A stretch of DNA of 64,000 nucleotides from JBGTFE01 sp049799955. Its GTDB lineage: Bacteria; Acidobacteriota; Blastocatellia; Pyrinomonadales; Pyrinomonadaceae. Below the pieces are notes generated by a model, which worked only from the letters and a program-made list of their open reading frames with translations, was not told where the DNA came from and did no database searches. This document shows positions 24,538 to 33,382 of the stretch, in pieces. The position numbers and the translations under genes were made by a program. Each line of letters opens with the position of its first letter. The stretch's first letter is position 1. Location of the stretch: positions 19,004 to 83,003 of the forward strand of contig JBARIW010000088.1 in the NCBI GenBank assembly GCA_049799955.1. The letters run 5' to 3'.

Positions 24538-25581
24538 TTATCGCGCCGCCATCTGCATAAAAAGCGCGTCGGTGGCGATTTTTTTATTCAGATTAACGGC
24601 AAAGCCTTCGCGCATCGTCTCGATTTCCGAAAGCCATTTTGCGAGACGTTTCGAATCCGATTTGTCGGCAAATCTTTGCAGAGCGTTTCGAATATCGGCG
24701 TTGACAATCTCGCCCGCGCCGAATCTGAGAACCCAGATGTCATGAATGAGAGATTGCAGAATATCGAGAAAGGCTTCGTATCTTTCCTTGTGTTTCGCGT
24801 CGTTCATCTCTTCGGAAGTTTTCAGCAGATACGAGCTGTTTTCTTTGACAATCAGGCTTTCCAAAACTTTCAGCATCACTTCGCGCTGCTCGCGGAATTT
24901 TTCCAGATTCGTTTCCAGCGCGCGCCCGACGCTTCCCGAAGCGAGCCGCGCCAGAACGGCGGCGTCATCAGGCGAGAATTTTTTTGTGTCGAGCAGGTGG
25001 TTTTCAATATCTTTCGCCTCGACGGGCGCGAAACGAAGCGTCTGACAGCGCGAAAGAATCGTCGGAAGAAGCGAATCCGCGTGAGACGAGATTAGAAAAA
25101 TATACGTCGTGGCGACAGGTTCTTCCAGCGTTTTCAAAAGCGCATTGGCGGCATTGTCTTTCGCCGCGTTGAGCTTTTCGGCGTCGTCGATTATAAAAAT
25201 TCTCGCCTTCGCTTCATAGGGACGAAAATTCGCTTCTTTTTCAAGCTCGCGGACGGCGTTGACGAGAATGCCGTTTTTATACGGAATGACAATTCCGATG
25301 TCGCTGTGCTCGCTGAAAAAGACTTTTTCAAATTCATCTTTTTTGTCGTCGGCGCGCGGAAAAACAAATTTATCGGCGCGTTTGCACGCGACACATTTAT
25401 CGCACGCTTCGAAATCTTTCGGCGTTTGACAGACAAAAGATTTCGCCAGTTCGAGCGCGAACCGACGCTTCCCGATGCCTTCTTCGCCCGCAAAAAGAAG
25501 CGAATGCGGCACGCGGTCGGCTTTCAGCATTCGCCGCAAAATTTCTTTAATGTGATTGTTGCCGATGAGCTTGTCGAACAT
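24538..25581 (-). CDS. holB: DNA polymerase III delta' subunit
   Basis: A 347-residue clamp-loader protein. It begins with MFDKLIGNNHIKEILRRML, followed by a P-loop-like LLFAGEEGIGKRRFALE (residues 29-44), four zinc-binding cysteines at 51, 60, 63 and 66 (EACDKCVACK), and then RIFIIDDAEKLN, NALLKTLEEP and LPTILSRCQTLRF, the classical clamp-loader sensor motifs. The frame extends to 25644, but those 21 extra residues are encoded by the adjacent hairpin element; the ATG at 25581 matches family starts. It follows tmk, the common tmk-holB pairing. Confidence 0.94.
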   Translation of the reverse strand: MFDKLIGNNHIKEILRRMLKADRVPHSLLFAGEEGIGKRRFALELAKSFVCQTPKDFEACDKCVACKRADKFVFPRADDKKDEFEKVFFSEHSDIGIVIPYKNGILVNAVRELEKEANFRPYEAKARIFIIDDAEKLNAAKDNAANALLKTLEEPVATTYIFLISSHADSLLPTILSRCQTLRFAPVEAKDIENHLLDTKKFSPDDAAVLARLASGSVGRALETNLEKFREQREVMLKVLESLIVKENSSYLLKTSEEMNDAKHKERYEAFLDILQSLIHDIWVLRFGAGEIVNADIRNALQRFADKSDSKRLAKWLSEIETMREGFAVNLNKKIATDALFMQMAAR

Positions 25582-25586
25582 AATTT

Positions 25587-25675
25587 GAAAAATGATGAAG
25601 TAGGAATGATGAACGATGAACAGAAGAATTTGTCTTACATTCATCGTTCATCATTCATCATTCATCATTTCTTTC
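25587..25675. repeat. Hairpin element, 7-bp units (ATGATGA family)
   Basis: The left arm GAAAAATGATGAAGTAGGAA continues with TGATGAACGATGAAC. The right arm at 25635-25675 holds the complement with repeated TTCATCA units. It lies between tmk and holB, starts six bases before the holB start codon on the minus strand, and supplies the tmk stop codon. Confidence 0.9.
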
Positions 25676-26300
25676 CTAAAAATTGAGTAACAATCTCCAG
25701 AACCTGCGCCTTAATTTCCTCGACCGAGCCGTTGGCGTTGACGACGCGGAAGCGCTTTTTTTCCGCTTCGGCGATTTTCAGATAAGCCGCGCGGACGCGC
25801 TCGTAAAATTCGGTCGTCTCAGTGTCCATACGGTTTCTTACCGTTTCGTCGTTCGTGCGCGAATTCGTCCGCAAAATCGCTTTATCGACCGAAATGTCGA
25901 AAAATAAAGTCAAATCCGGCTTGATTCCATCGGTGGCGAGCTTGATTATTTGGCTGACGGTTTTTTCGGGAAATCCGCGACCTGCGCCCTGATAAGCGGC
26001 GGTTGCGTCGGCGAAGCGGTCTGAGATGACGATTTTTCCTTCGGCGAGCGCGGGTTTGACGAGAAAATTGACGTGCTGCGCGCGGTCAGCGGCAAAAAGC
26101 AAAAGCTCCGCCAAAGGCGCGACATTTTCTTCGGTTTCGAGAAACGCTTCACGCAGGCGGCGACCGAGCGGCGTTCCGCCCGGCTCGCAGGTCGTCAGAA
26201 CATTTAACCCTCGAACGCGCAGCTCGCTGGCAAGCATTCTGAGCTGCGTCGATTTGCCGCTTCCGTCGATTCCTTCAAAAGTTATAAATTTTCCGCGCAA
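25665..26300 (-). CDS. tmk: Thymidylate kinase
   Basis: A 211-residue enzyme phosphorylating dTMP. The P-loop is FEGIDGSGKST at residues 8-18, followed by TTCEPGGTPLGRRLREAFL and DRFADATAAYQGAGRGF, the DRY-like and lid motifs. The only possible start is TTG at 26300, seven bases after the hfq stop, with AGG just before it. An unusual start codon and coupling to hfq fit low, tied expression. The stop codon TGA lies in the outer bases of the hairpin element that separates it from holB. Confidence 0.94.
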   Translation of the reverse strand: MRGKFITFEGIDGSGKSTQLRMLASELRVRGLNVLTTCEPGGTPLGRRLREAFLETEENVAPLAELLLFAADRAQHVNFLVKPALAEGKIVISDRFADATAAYQGAGRGFPEKTVSQIIKLATDGIKPDLTLFFDISVDKAILRTNSRTNDETVRNRMDTETTEFYERVRAAYLKIAEAEKKRFRVVNANGSVEEIKAQVLEIVTQFLGKK

Positions 26301-26307
26301 AGCCTGT

Positions 26308-26544
26308 TTATTCCGAATCGGACTTTCTTCTCTCCTGTCTTTCTTGTGAAATTGTCGAAATCGCGTGCTTAAAAATCAAAAAATCCTGCCCGCCGACATC
26401 AAGCAAAACCGAAAATTTATCGAAACTCCTGATTCTGCCCGAAAGCGTCGCGCCGTGTAATAAATGTATGATTACGTAGTATCTTTCCCGCCGCGCGGTA
26501 TTCAGAAACGCATCTTGTATGTTTTGGGCAGTTGGTTTTTCCAT
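26308..26544 (-). CDS. hfq: RNA chaperone Hfq
   Basis: A 78-residue Sm-like protein that assembles as a hexamer and mediates sRNA-mRNA pairing. The Sm1 region NIQDAFLNTARRERYYVIIHLLHG and GRIRSFDKFSVLLD, and the Sm2 signature FKHAIST, are intact. The RNA-rim arginines (RRER) are present. The C-terminal tail is short. The start at 26544 (MEKPTAQ) is preferred over 26583. It follows miaA on the same strand, the canonical miaA-hfq order, though a hairpin element separates the two. Confidence 0.95.
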   Translation of the reverse strand: MEKPTAQNIQDAFLNTARRERYYVIIHLLHGATLSGRIRSFDKFSVLLDVGGQDFLIFKHAISTISQERQERRKSDSE

Positions 26545-26637
26545 CACATTTTCTCGTTTATTTACAAAGATTTGGGATTGCACATTGATTATAGCAGATT
26601 TGTTTTTACTGACAAGAAAATTTTCACAAAGTGTCAG

Positions 26638-26743
26638 GAAGAATTAGCCGCGGATGAACGTTGATTTAGCAGATTAACGCAGATTTTTTATAAATTATCT
26701 GCGAAAATCCGCCTTATCCGCGTTCATCCGTGACTAATTCTTC
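26638..26743. repeat. Hairpin element, about 10-bp units (GCGGATGAA/CGCAGAT family)
   Basis: The left arm runs AAGAATTAGCCGCGGATGAA, CGTTGATTTA, GCAGATTAA, CGCAGATTT. The right arm at 26692-26743 carries TCTGCG, ATCCGCC, TTATCCGCG, TTCATCCG and CTAATTCTT. It lies between miaA and hfq and encodes the last six residues and stop codon of MiaA. Confidence 0.88.
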
Positions 26744-27670
26744 TAAAATCGTCCAAAGACTTTCCTGAACTTCCTTATCATCGCCGAAGCCTTCGAGCCA
26801 AATTACTTCTTTCTCGCGCCGAAACCATGTCATTTGCCGTTTGGCGTAATTGCGAACGTCCTGTTTTGACTGCTCAATCGCGCTTTCCAAACTGCGTTCG
26901 CCGCGCAGATATTCGCAGACTCTTCGATAGCCGTGAGCGCCGAGCGCGGCGCGGTCGTCGCGCAAGCCTTTTTCGCGCAAAATTTTGACTTCTTCGACCA
27001 GACCTTTTTCAAAATGCTTTTCGGCGCGCGTGTTTATTCTCTCGTAAAGCAAATCACGCGGCGGCGCGAGCGCGAAAATTTTTATTCTTTCGGCAAATTC
27101 GGGCGGCTTTTCACGATTCGGCTGAACTTCGGATAGACGCTTTCCGGTTTGAAAATAAACTTCCAGAGCGCGCATCGTCCGCACGTAATCGCGCGGAAAC
27201 AGCTTTTCGGCAGACGCTTTATCGACCTTTCGCAAAATTCTGTGCAGCTGCTCCGCGCCTTTTTTTTCTTTGATTTTCCTTAACCTTTCTCGTAATTTCT
27301 CATCGGTTTTCGGGCTTTCAAAAAACGGCTGGCGCAGAGCGTTCAGATAAAAACCCGTTCCGCCGACGAGAATCGGAACTTTTTCGCGCGCTTCGATTTC
27401 GTAAATCTTTTTTGCGGCATCACGCGCCCAATCAGCCGCCGTGTAATTGATTTCGGGCGCGACGTAATTAATTAAATGATGCGGAACGCCGCGTTTTTCG
27501 TCTTCGGAAGGCTTGGCGGTGGCAATCTCGATTTCTTTGTAAATCTGCACCGAATCGCAGTTGATAATCTCGCCGCCGACGCGTAGGGCAAGCTCGACGC
27601 CGAGCGCGGTTTTGCCCGAAGCCGTCGAGCCGGCGATTGCGTAAATATTTTTTTTTGATTTATTTTCCAA
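26714..27670 (-). CDS. miaA: tRNA dimethylallyltransferase
   Basis: A 318-residue enzyme that transfers a dimethylallyl group to A37 of tRNAs reading U-initial codons. The P-loop GSTASGKT is at residues 14-21, followed by NCDSVQIYKEIEIATAKP, PHHLINYV, ILVGGTGFYLNAL and a basic C-terminal region ending YAKRQMTWFRRE. Length is normal. The last residues, VTDERG and the stop, are encoded by the hairpin element downstream. Since the isoprenoid donor comes from the MEP pathway, the presence of dxr and ispG nearby is consistent. Confidence 0.95.
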   Translation of the reverse strand: MENKSKKNIYAIAGSTASGKTALGVELALRVGGEIINCDSVQIYKEIEIATAKPSEDEKRGVPHHLINYVAPEINYTAADWARDAAKKIYEIEAREKVPILVGGTGFYLNALRQPFFESPKTDEKLRERLRKIKEKKGAEQLHRILRKVDKASAEKLFPRDYVRTMRALEVYFQTGKRLSEVQPNREKPPEFAERIKIFALAPPRDLLYERINTRAEKHFEKGLVEEVKILREKGLRDDRAALGAHGYRRVCEYLRGERSLESAIEQSKQDVRNYAKRQMTWFRREKEVIWLEGFGDDKEVQESLWTILEELVTDERG

Positions 27671-27905
27671 TCTTCAACAGTTTAAGAAAAATTTCCGTAT
27701 AAGCAAAAATTACTACCCAAACAGGCGGTGTAAAAATATGTATATAGAATTGCTGCGGCTGTGTTTTGTGAGAGTAAAAGGGGAAATCGTACTCAAATTT
27801 TCAAATTAACCCGCCATTGAGTTTCGGACAAAATTGTTAATTTTCGGCAGAAAGAATATAGTAATTTAAAACTAATCTTCAAGTTGCTAAATTCAAAAAC
27901 CGAAT

Positions 27906-30191
27906 ATGAAAAGAATCTTTGTCTGCTTCGTCCTGCTCGTTTTGCAATCTAATTTACCGGCGCAAAATTTTATTCAATACGTCAATCCTTTGATTGGAAC
28001 ACAAAAAATGGGACACACATATCCGGGCGCGACCGTGCCGTTCGGCTCCGTCCAGCTTTCGCCCGATACGGACAACCAGCCTTATGCAATCGGCGGCAAA
28101 TATAACCGCGAAGTTTACAAATATTGTTCGGGCTATCAATACGACGATAAAACGATTGTCGGCTTTGCGCACACGCATTTTTCGGGGACGGGACATTCGG
28201 ATTTGGGCGATTTTCTGATTATGCCGACGGTCGGCGAGCTTCAGCTTGAGCCGGGCGATAAAAATAATCCGAAAAGCGGTTTTCGCTCCGCTTTTTCGCA
28301 CGAAACAGAAATTACCGAGCCGAATTATTACAAAGTTCGGCTCGAGGACGATGGAATTTTAGCCGAAATGACGACGACAACGCGCGTCGGTTTTCATCAA
28401 TACACTTTTCCGAAATCCGACAATGCGCACATAATTCTCGATTTAATGCACGGCATTTACAATTACGACGACAAAAACGTCTGGACTTTTCTAAGAGTCG
28501 AAAACGACCACACAATCGTCGGTTATCGCCAGACAAACGGCTGGGCGCGAACCAGAACCGTCTATTTTGCGATGGAATTTTCAAAGCCTTTTACGAATTA
28601 CGGCTTCAAAAATTTCGAAACTCAAACGTATCGTGGCTTCTGGCGCAAATTCGACCAGACGAAAAATTTCCCCGAAGCGGCGGGCAAACAGATTCGCGCA
28701 TATTTCGATTTCAAAACCGCAAAAGACGAAAAAATTAAAGTGAAATTCGCGCTTTCGCCCGTTTCGACCGACGGCGCGATGAAAAATCTGAAGACGGAAA
28801 CTCCGAACTGGGATTTTGAAAAAGTAAAAAAAGACGGGCAAGCCGCGTGGAACAAGGAACTCGGAAAAATTGCCGTTACGGCTGATACAAAGGACGATTT
28901 GACCAATTTTTACACCGCGCTTTATCACACGTTTCTCTCGCCGACGGTTTATATGGACGCCGACGGAAATTATAAAGGTCTTGACCAGAATGTTCACAAT
29001 GCGAAAGGTTTTACGAATTACACGACCTTTTCGCTCTGGGACACATATCGCGCTTTGCACCCGTTTTTCAACATTGTTCAGCCGGCGCGCAACCGCGAGA
29101 TGATTCAGTCGATGATGGCGCATTACGACCAGAGCGTTCATAAAATGCTGCCCGTCTGGTCGCATTACGCCAACGAAAACTGGTGTATGATTGGCTATCA
29201 TTCGGTTTCGGTCTTGTCGGACGCGATAGTAAAAGGCAATCTCAAAGGCGCTGACGCGCAGAAAGCTTTGGACGCTTCCGTTCAGACGGCGCGGACGAAA
29301 TATTACGACGGTCTGGAATTTTATATGAAGCTCGGCTACGTTCCCGAAGACAAAAATTCCTCGTCGGTTTCAAAGACGCTCGAATACGCGTATGACGATT
29401 GGGCAATCGCGCAAGCTGCGAAAAAGCTTAATCGAACCGATATTTACGACGAGTTTATCAAGCGTTCGGAGAACTGGAAAAACGTTTATGACGAATCGGT
29501 CGGATTTACACGCCCGAAGATGTCGAACGGCAAATTCGGTGAAAAATTCGACCCTTTGAAAACCGAAGGTCAGGGATTTATCGAAGGAAACGCGTGGAAT
29601 TACAGCCTTTACATTCCGCATAATCCGGCGGGAATGATTGAAATAATGGGCGGCAAAAAGAAATTTGCGGCTCACTTGGACGAGCTTTTTACGATGCATC
29701 TGCCGGACGAATTTTTCGCCGAAACCGAAGACATCACGCGCGAGGGAATTATCGGAAATTACATTCACGGCAACGAGCCTTCGCATCACGTCGCGTATCT
29801 TTATAATTGGACTCTTGAGCCGTGGAAAACGCAGGAACGCGTGAGAATGATTCTGAAAAATCAATACAAAGCCGCGCCTGACGGTTTAGGCGGAAACGAT
29901 GATTGCGGTCAGATGTCGGCGTGGTATCTTTTCAGCGCGCTCGGATTTTATCCGGTCGCGCCCGCGTCAGACCAATACCAAATCGGAAGCCCTGCGATAA
30001 AAACCGCAGTTTTGAAACTCGAAAACGGCAAAACTCTGACAATCGAAGCGCGAAATCAAAGCGATAAAAACGTTTATGTCGAAAAGGTAGTCGTCAACGG
30101 GCAAACGCTCAACCGAAATTATCTGACACACGCGGAAATTATGAACGGCGGACGAATTACGTTTTATATGAGCGACAAGCCGAAAGCGTAA
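27906..30191 (+). CDS. GH92 alpha-mannosidase
   Basis: A 761-residue exported glycoside hydrolase of family 92, calcium-dependent exo-alpha-mannosidases. Signal peptide residues 1-19 (ending NLPAQ). The N-terminal domain starts FIQYVNPLIGTQKMGHTYPG and PFGSVQLSPDT; the catalytic (alpha/alpha)6 domain shows YKGLDQNVHN, LWDTYRALHPFF, EGNAWNYSLYIPHN, GNEPSHHVAYLY (with the Glu expected for catalysis, about residue 622) and NDDCGQMSAWYLFSALGFYPV. All signatures are present. It stands alone, divergent from miaA across a 235-base AT-rich spacer (27671-27905) in which I see only promoter-like DNA. Confidence 0.96.
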   Translation: MKRIFVCFVLLVLQSNLPAQNFIQYVNPLIGTQKMGHTYPGATVPFGSVQLSPDTDNQPYAIGGKYNREVYKYCSGYQYDDKTIVGFAHTHFSGTGHSDLGDFLIMPTVGELQLEPGDKNNPKSGFRSAFSHETEITEPNYYKVRLEDDGILAEMTTTTRVGFHQYTFPKSDNAHIILDLMHGIYNYDDKNVWTFLRVENDHTIVGYRQTNGWARTRTVYFAMEFSKPFTNYGFKNFETQTYRGFWRKFDQTKNFPEAAGKQIRAYFDFKTAKDEKIKVKFALSPVSTDGAMKNLKTETPNWDFEKVKKDGQAAWNKELGKIAVTADTKDDLTNFYTALYHTFLSPTVYMDADGNYKGLDQNVHNAKGFTNYTTFSLWDTYRALHPFFNIVQPARNREMIQSMMAHYDQSVHKMLPVWSHYANENWCMIGYHSVSVLSDAIVKGNLKGADAQKALDASVQTARTKYYDGLEFYMKLGYVPEDKNSSSVSKTLEYAYDDWAIAQAAKKLNRTDIYDEFIKRSENWKNVYDESVGFTRPKMSNGKFGEKFDPLKTEGQGFIEGNAWNYSLYIPHNPAGMIEIMGGKKKFAAHLDELFTMHLPDEFFAETEDITREGIIGNYIHGNEPSHHVAYLYNWTLEPWKTQERVRMILKNQYKAAPDGLGGNDDCGQMSAWYLFSALGFYPVAPASDQYQIGSPAIKTAVLKLENGKTLTIEARNQSDKNVYVEKVVVNGQTLNRNYLTHAEIMNGGRITFYMSDKPKA

Positions 30192-30192
30192 G

Positions 30193-30357
<165 letters not shown>

Positions 30358-30360
30358 TCC

Positions 30361-30450
30361 TCAATAAAGCACAAGTCTAGCCAGCGCAAAAAGCAAAATC
30401 ACGCCGAGAATGATGAGCGAGCCGGTAATTTGTCTGCGCGAAAATCTCAT
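30361..30450 (-). CDS. 29-residue single-pass membrane microprotein
   Basis: An ATG at 30450 opens a 30-codon frame ending in TGA at 30361-30363. The peptide has a basic N-terminus MRFSRRQ followed by one hydrophobic helix (GSLIILGVILLFALARL) and a short end VLY. The ATG lies one base after the TAA stop of the TolB-like gene upstream, so it would be translated by re-initiation. Positive-inside charge and the tight junction support a real gene. No family is recognised. The frame stops four bases before the nested hairpin. Confidence 0.5.
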   Translation of the reverse strand: MRFSRRQITGSLIILGVILLFALARLVLY

Positions 30451-30451
30451 T

Positions 30452-31351
30452 TTATTGATTGGTTATTTTAACCTGATTCGAGCCGTCGGCGTTAGCGACA
30501 AAAATGTTCGTGTTCGGAAATTTGCCTGAAACAAAAACGATTTTCTTACCGTCCGGCGAAAAACGCGCGTAATAACTATCGACGCCCGAAAGACGTTTGA
30601 CGTTTGAGCCGTCCGCGTTCATCGTGTAGATTGCCGCCGCGCCGTCGCGGTTTGAGCAGAAGATAATCTGTTTTCCGCCCGCCGAGAACGAAGGATAAAA
30701 ATTGTGTCCGATGTTATCTGTCAGCAAAGCTGCGTTCGAACCGTCGGCGTTCATCGTCCAGATTTGGTCTTTGTTGTCGCCTTTTTCCGTGTAATATGTA
30801 ATCTTTTTGCCGTCGGGCGACCAGACCGGATTGTAAAACGCGATGGTGTTGTCATTTGTTAAAGCCTTGAGATTCGAGCCGTCCGCGTTCATCACGTAAA
30901 TCTGCGGTTTTCTTTCGACAACTTCCGAATTGAAAACGATTCGCTTTCCGTCGGGCGAAACGGCGGGCGATGAATTGCGACCGGAGTTTTTGGTTAACTG
31001 CATCAAATTCGTTCCATCTCGATTGATTGAAAAAATGTCGGATTTCTTCATGTCGGCGGTTGGCGCAGCGCCGAAAACGAGACGTTTTCCGTCTTTTGTC
31101 CACGACGCGCCGAAATCGTTGGTTTCTTCGCCGGTGATTTTTTTAATCTCCGTGCCGTCTGCTTTCATCACGTAAACATCGGCTTTCATCACGGGCGGCT
31201 TCGAGCCTGTCATTTGCAGCTCGGTAAAGCTCAGATATTTGCCGTCGCGCGACCATTCGACCGCCATAAAAGATTTTGAAACGGTTTCCTGCGCGAAACC
31301 GGCGAGCGCGCTGAGCAGAATTATTAAGAGTGCGAAATTTGTTTTTTTCAT
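30452..31351 (-). CDS. Secreted TolB-like beta-propeller protein (PD40 repeats), 1
   Basis: A 299-residue exported protein with signal peptide MKKTNFALLIILLSALAGFA. The mature part is made of about six WD40-like PD40 units, visible as repeated phrases such as SPDGKRIVF, SPDGKKITYYTE, MNADGSNAALLT and MNADGSNVKRL. The fold resembles TolB and the propeller of DPP-IV-like peptidases. No enzymatic motif is present, so it probably binds a protein or glycan in the periplasm. A microprotein frame follows immediately. A homologue lies at 32451. Confidence 0.88.
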   Translation of the reverse strand: MKKTNFALLIILLSALAGFAQETVSKSFMAVEWSRDGKYLSFTELQMTGSKPPVMKADVYVMKADGTEIKKITGEETNDFGASWTKDGKRLVFGAAPTADMKKSDIFSINRDGTNLMQLTKNSGRNSSPAVSPDGKRIVFNSEVVERKPQIYVMNADGSNLKALTNDNTIAFYNPVWSPDGKKITYYTEKGDNKDQIWTMNADGSNAALLTDNIGHNFYPSFSAGGKQIIFCSNRDGAAAIYTMNADGSNVKRLSGVDSYYARFSPDGKKIVFVSGKFPNTNIFVANADGSNQVKITNQ

Positions 31352-31485
31352 AATTTTATTCCTTATAATTTTACAAAATAGTATCCGTGTTACGAGTTTT
31401 ATAATAAAATGGTTTGCGCGTCTTGAAAGATTAAAAGGTCTTTTGAAACTTTCAAAGGTTTGGCGCGTATTTCACGCTGAAATTT

Positions 31486-32313
31486 ATGTCCGCCGAAAAA
31501 TCAGATTCGCAGAAATTAAAAGCCGGAGAACATTACGGGAACGTTTCCGGTAAAACGAATATTCCGTCGGCGATTCTTTCCGAATCTGTTTATCAAAAAA
31601 GCGTCGCTTTGCCCGAACACTCGCACGAGCTGGCGTTTTTTACGCTGATTCTCAACGGGCATTATTCCGAGCATTACGCCGGAAAAAATCTCGTCTATTC
31701 GCCGATGACCGTTTTGTGGCGGCATTCCAATCTTTCGCACAGAGACAAAATCGAGCAAAACGGCTCGCGTTTCTTTTTCGTCGAGATAAAAAAAACGTAT
31801 CTTGAACGGCTGCTCGAATACGAAAAAGTTCCCGAACATCTTTTCGAGCAAAACGGTCAGCTAACGTGGCTTGCCGCGCGGCTTCGCGGCGAAGTCAGGG
31901 ACGAAGAAACCTGCTCGCAGCTCGTCGCCGAAGGAATCACGCTGGAAATGCTCGGAAATCTGGCACGGAAAAGCTCGAATGCCGAAAAACGCGCGCCGAA
32001 ATGGCTTTTTCGGGTCGTCGAGAAACTAAACGAGGAATTTGCCGAAAATCTTTCGACCGAAGAACTCGCCCTCGAAGCAGACGTTCATCCCGTTCATCTC
32101 GCTTCGGTTTTCCGACGCTTTTATCACGAAACAATCGGCGAATACGTCCGGAAACTTCGCGTCGCTCACGCTTCGCGCCTTCTTCTTGATAAAGAAATTC
32201 CGCTTTGCGAAATCGCTTACTCAGCCGGATTTTCCGACCAGAGCCATTTCACCAGAACCTTCAAACGCTTTGCCGGCACGACGCCTGGCGCGTTTCGCAG
32301 CTCGATTGAATAA
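31486..32313 (+). CDS. AraC family transcriptional regulator
   Basis: A 275-residue regulator. The N-terminal half is cupin-like (LPEHSHELAFFTLILNGHYSEHYAGK, and HSNLSHRD), suited to binding a small ligand. The C-terminal half has two helix-turn-helix motifs: STEELALEADVHPVHLASVFRRFYHETIGEYVRKLRVAHA and EIPLCEIAYSAGFSDQSHFTRTFKRFAGTTPGAFR are the classical order. It lies between two TolB-like genes and is divergent from the first across 134 bases (31352-31485), so it may control that gene. The ligand is unknown. Confidence 0.92.
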   Translation: MSAEKSDSQKLKAGEHYGNVSGKTNIPSAILSESVYQKSVALPEHSHELAFFTLILNGHYSEHYAGKNLVYSPMTVLWRHSNLSHRDKIEQNGSRFFFVEIKKTYLERLLEYEKVPEHLFEQNGQLTWLAARLRGEVRDEETCSQLVAEGITLEMLGNLARKSSNAEKRAPKWLFRVVEKLNEEFAENLSTEELALEADVHPVHLASVFRRFYHETIGEYVRKLRVAHASRLLLDKEIPLCEIAYSAGFSDQSHFTRTFKRFAGTTPGAFRSSIE

Positions 32314-32318
32314 AGTTA

Positions 32319-32404
32319 TTGCCCGTCGAACGAAGCGCGAAACACAAAAAGAAAATCCCCATCTTATTTCCGTTCGCTTCGCGCGCTTTCGCGGGCAAAT
32401 TTTA
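32319..32404. terminator. Imperfect hairpin between convergent genes, possible terminator
   Basis: Outer arms TTGCCCG (32319-32325) and CGGGCAA (32392-32398), with partial pairing between GAACGAAGCG and the GCGCGCTTTCG side, followed by ATTTT. It lies between the AraC gene and the second TolB-like gene. The stem is imperfect, so the call is tentative. Confidence 0.4.
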
Positions 32405-32450
32405 AGAAAGAACAATTTTTTAACGCCGGTTCGGCACAAAAGCGAACGAA

Positions 32451-33368
32451 TCATTTTGTGCTGACGGCGACTTCACCAAGCAGCAGTTTCTGATTTTTGC
32501 CGTCCGCAGACATAATATAAACTTCACGATGCCCGTCTCTGTCAGACTCAAAAGCGATTTGCTTTCCGTTCGGCGACCAGACCGGATAAACGTCCAATGC
32601 TTCGTTAAAAGTCAGCCGCGCCGGACTTGAGCCGTCGGCGTTCATCACATAAATTTCGTGTTTTCCGCCGTCGCGGTTTGAAAAGAAAACGATTCGCCTT
32701 CCGTCGGGCGACCATTCGGGCGCGCCGTCAAATCCTTTCGCATCTGTAATTTTAACCTGATTGCTTCCGTCCGTATTCATCGTGTAAATATCCGTTTCAT
32801 CCATCGCGCCGGCTTTCTTTTCGCTTTCGCGCTCCGAGCAGAAAAGGATTTTCTTGCCGTCGGGCGACCACGCTGGAGAATAATCTCTGAAATTATTTTC
32901 GGTCAGGCGAGCTTGATTCGAGCCGTCGGCGTTCATCGTGTAAATTTCCCAGTTTCCGTCCTTGTCCGACATAAAAACAATCTTTTTCCCGTCCGGCGAC
33001 CAGCTCGGGTCCCAGTCGTTGCCTTTGTTAAAGGTCAGCCGCTTCTCGTTTTTTCCGTCCGCGTCAATCGAATAAATTTCATAATCGCCGCCGTCGCGCG
33101 TGGTCATAAAAACTCCGTGCCTGCCGTCCGCCGACCAGCGCGGCGTAGCGTCTTCGCCCGGACTGCTGACGAGCCGCTTTAAATCCTTTCCGTTGGTTTT
33201 TACCGAATAAACATCGCCTTTGTCGGCTTCGCGGTTCGACGAAAAATATATCCGCCCGTTGGAATGCCACGAAGGCTGGCGATTATTTACAGCTTTGTTT
33301 TGAGCCGGTACGAATGCCGCGAGCGTCAGAAATAAAACGACGATTGAGTTTATTTGTTTGAGATTCAT
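32451..33368 (-). CDS. Secreted TolB-like beta-propeller protein (PD40 repeats), 2
   Basis: A 305-residue exported protein with signal peptide MNLKQINSIVVLFLTLAAFV, ending near PAQ. At least six PD40 propeller units are visible: HSNGRIYFSSNREADKGDVY, WSADGRHGVFMTTRDGGDYEI, WSPDGKKIVFMSDKDGNWEIY, WSPDGKKILFCSERE, WSPDGRRIVFFSNRDGG and WSPNGKQIAFESDRDGHREVY. Paralogous to the protein at 30452 but with more regular repeats. No catalytic motif. It probably works as a periplasmic binding or scaffold protein, as TolB does. It ends facing the AraC gene. Confidence 0.88.
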   Translation of the reverse strand: MNLKQINSIVVLFLTLAAFVPAQNKAVNNRQPSWHSNGRIYFSSNREADKGDVYSVKTNGKDLKRLVSSPGEDATPRWSADGRHGVFMTTRDGGDYEIYSIDADGKNEKRLTFNKGNDWDPSWSPDGKKIVFMSDKDGNWEIYTMNADGSNQARLTENNFRDYSPAWSPDGKKILFCSERESEKKAGAMDETDIYTMNTDGSNQVKITDAKGFDGAPEWSPDGRRIVFFSNRDGGKHEIYVMNADGSSPARLTFNEALDVYPVWSPNGKQIAFESDRDGHREVYIMSADGKNQKLLLGEVAVSTK

Positions 33369-33382
33369 TTTTAATTTTTCCT

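Noticed and set aside
25582..25644. N-terminal extension of holB to 25644
   Set aside because: The extra residues are encoded by the hairpin arm and have no counterpart in the family.
28581..29201. 206-codon minus-strand frame opposite the GH92 gene
   Set aside because: Shadow of the mannosidase with no start signal and no domain.
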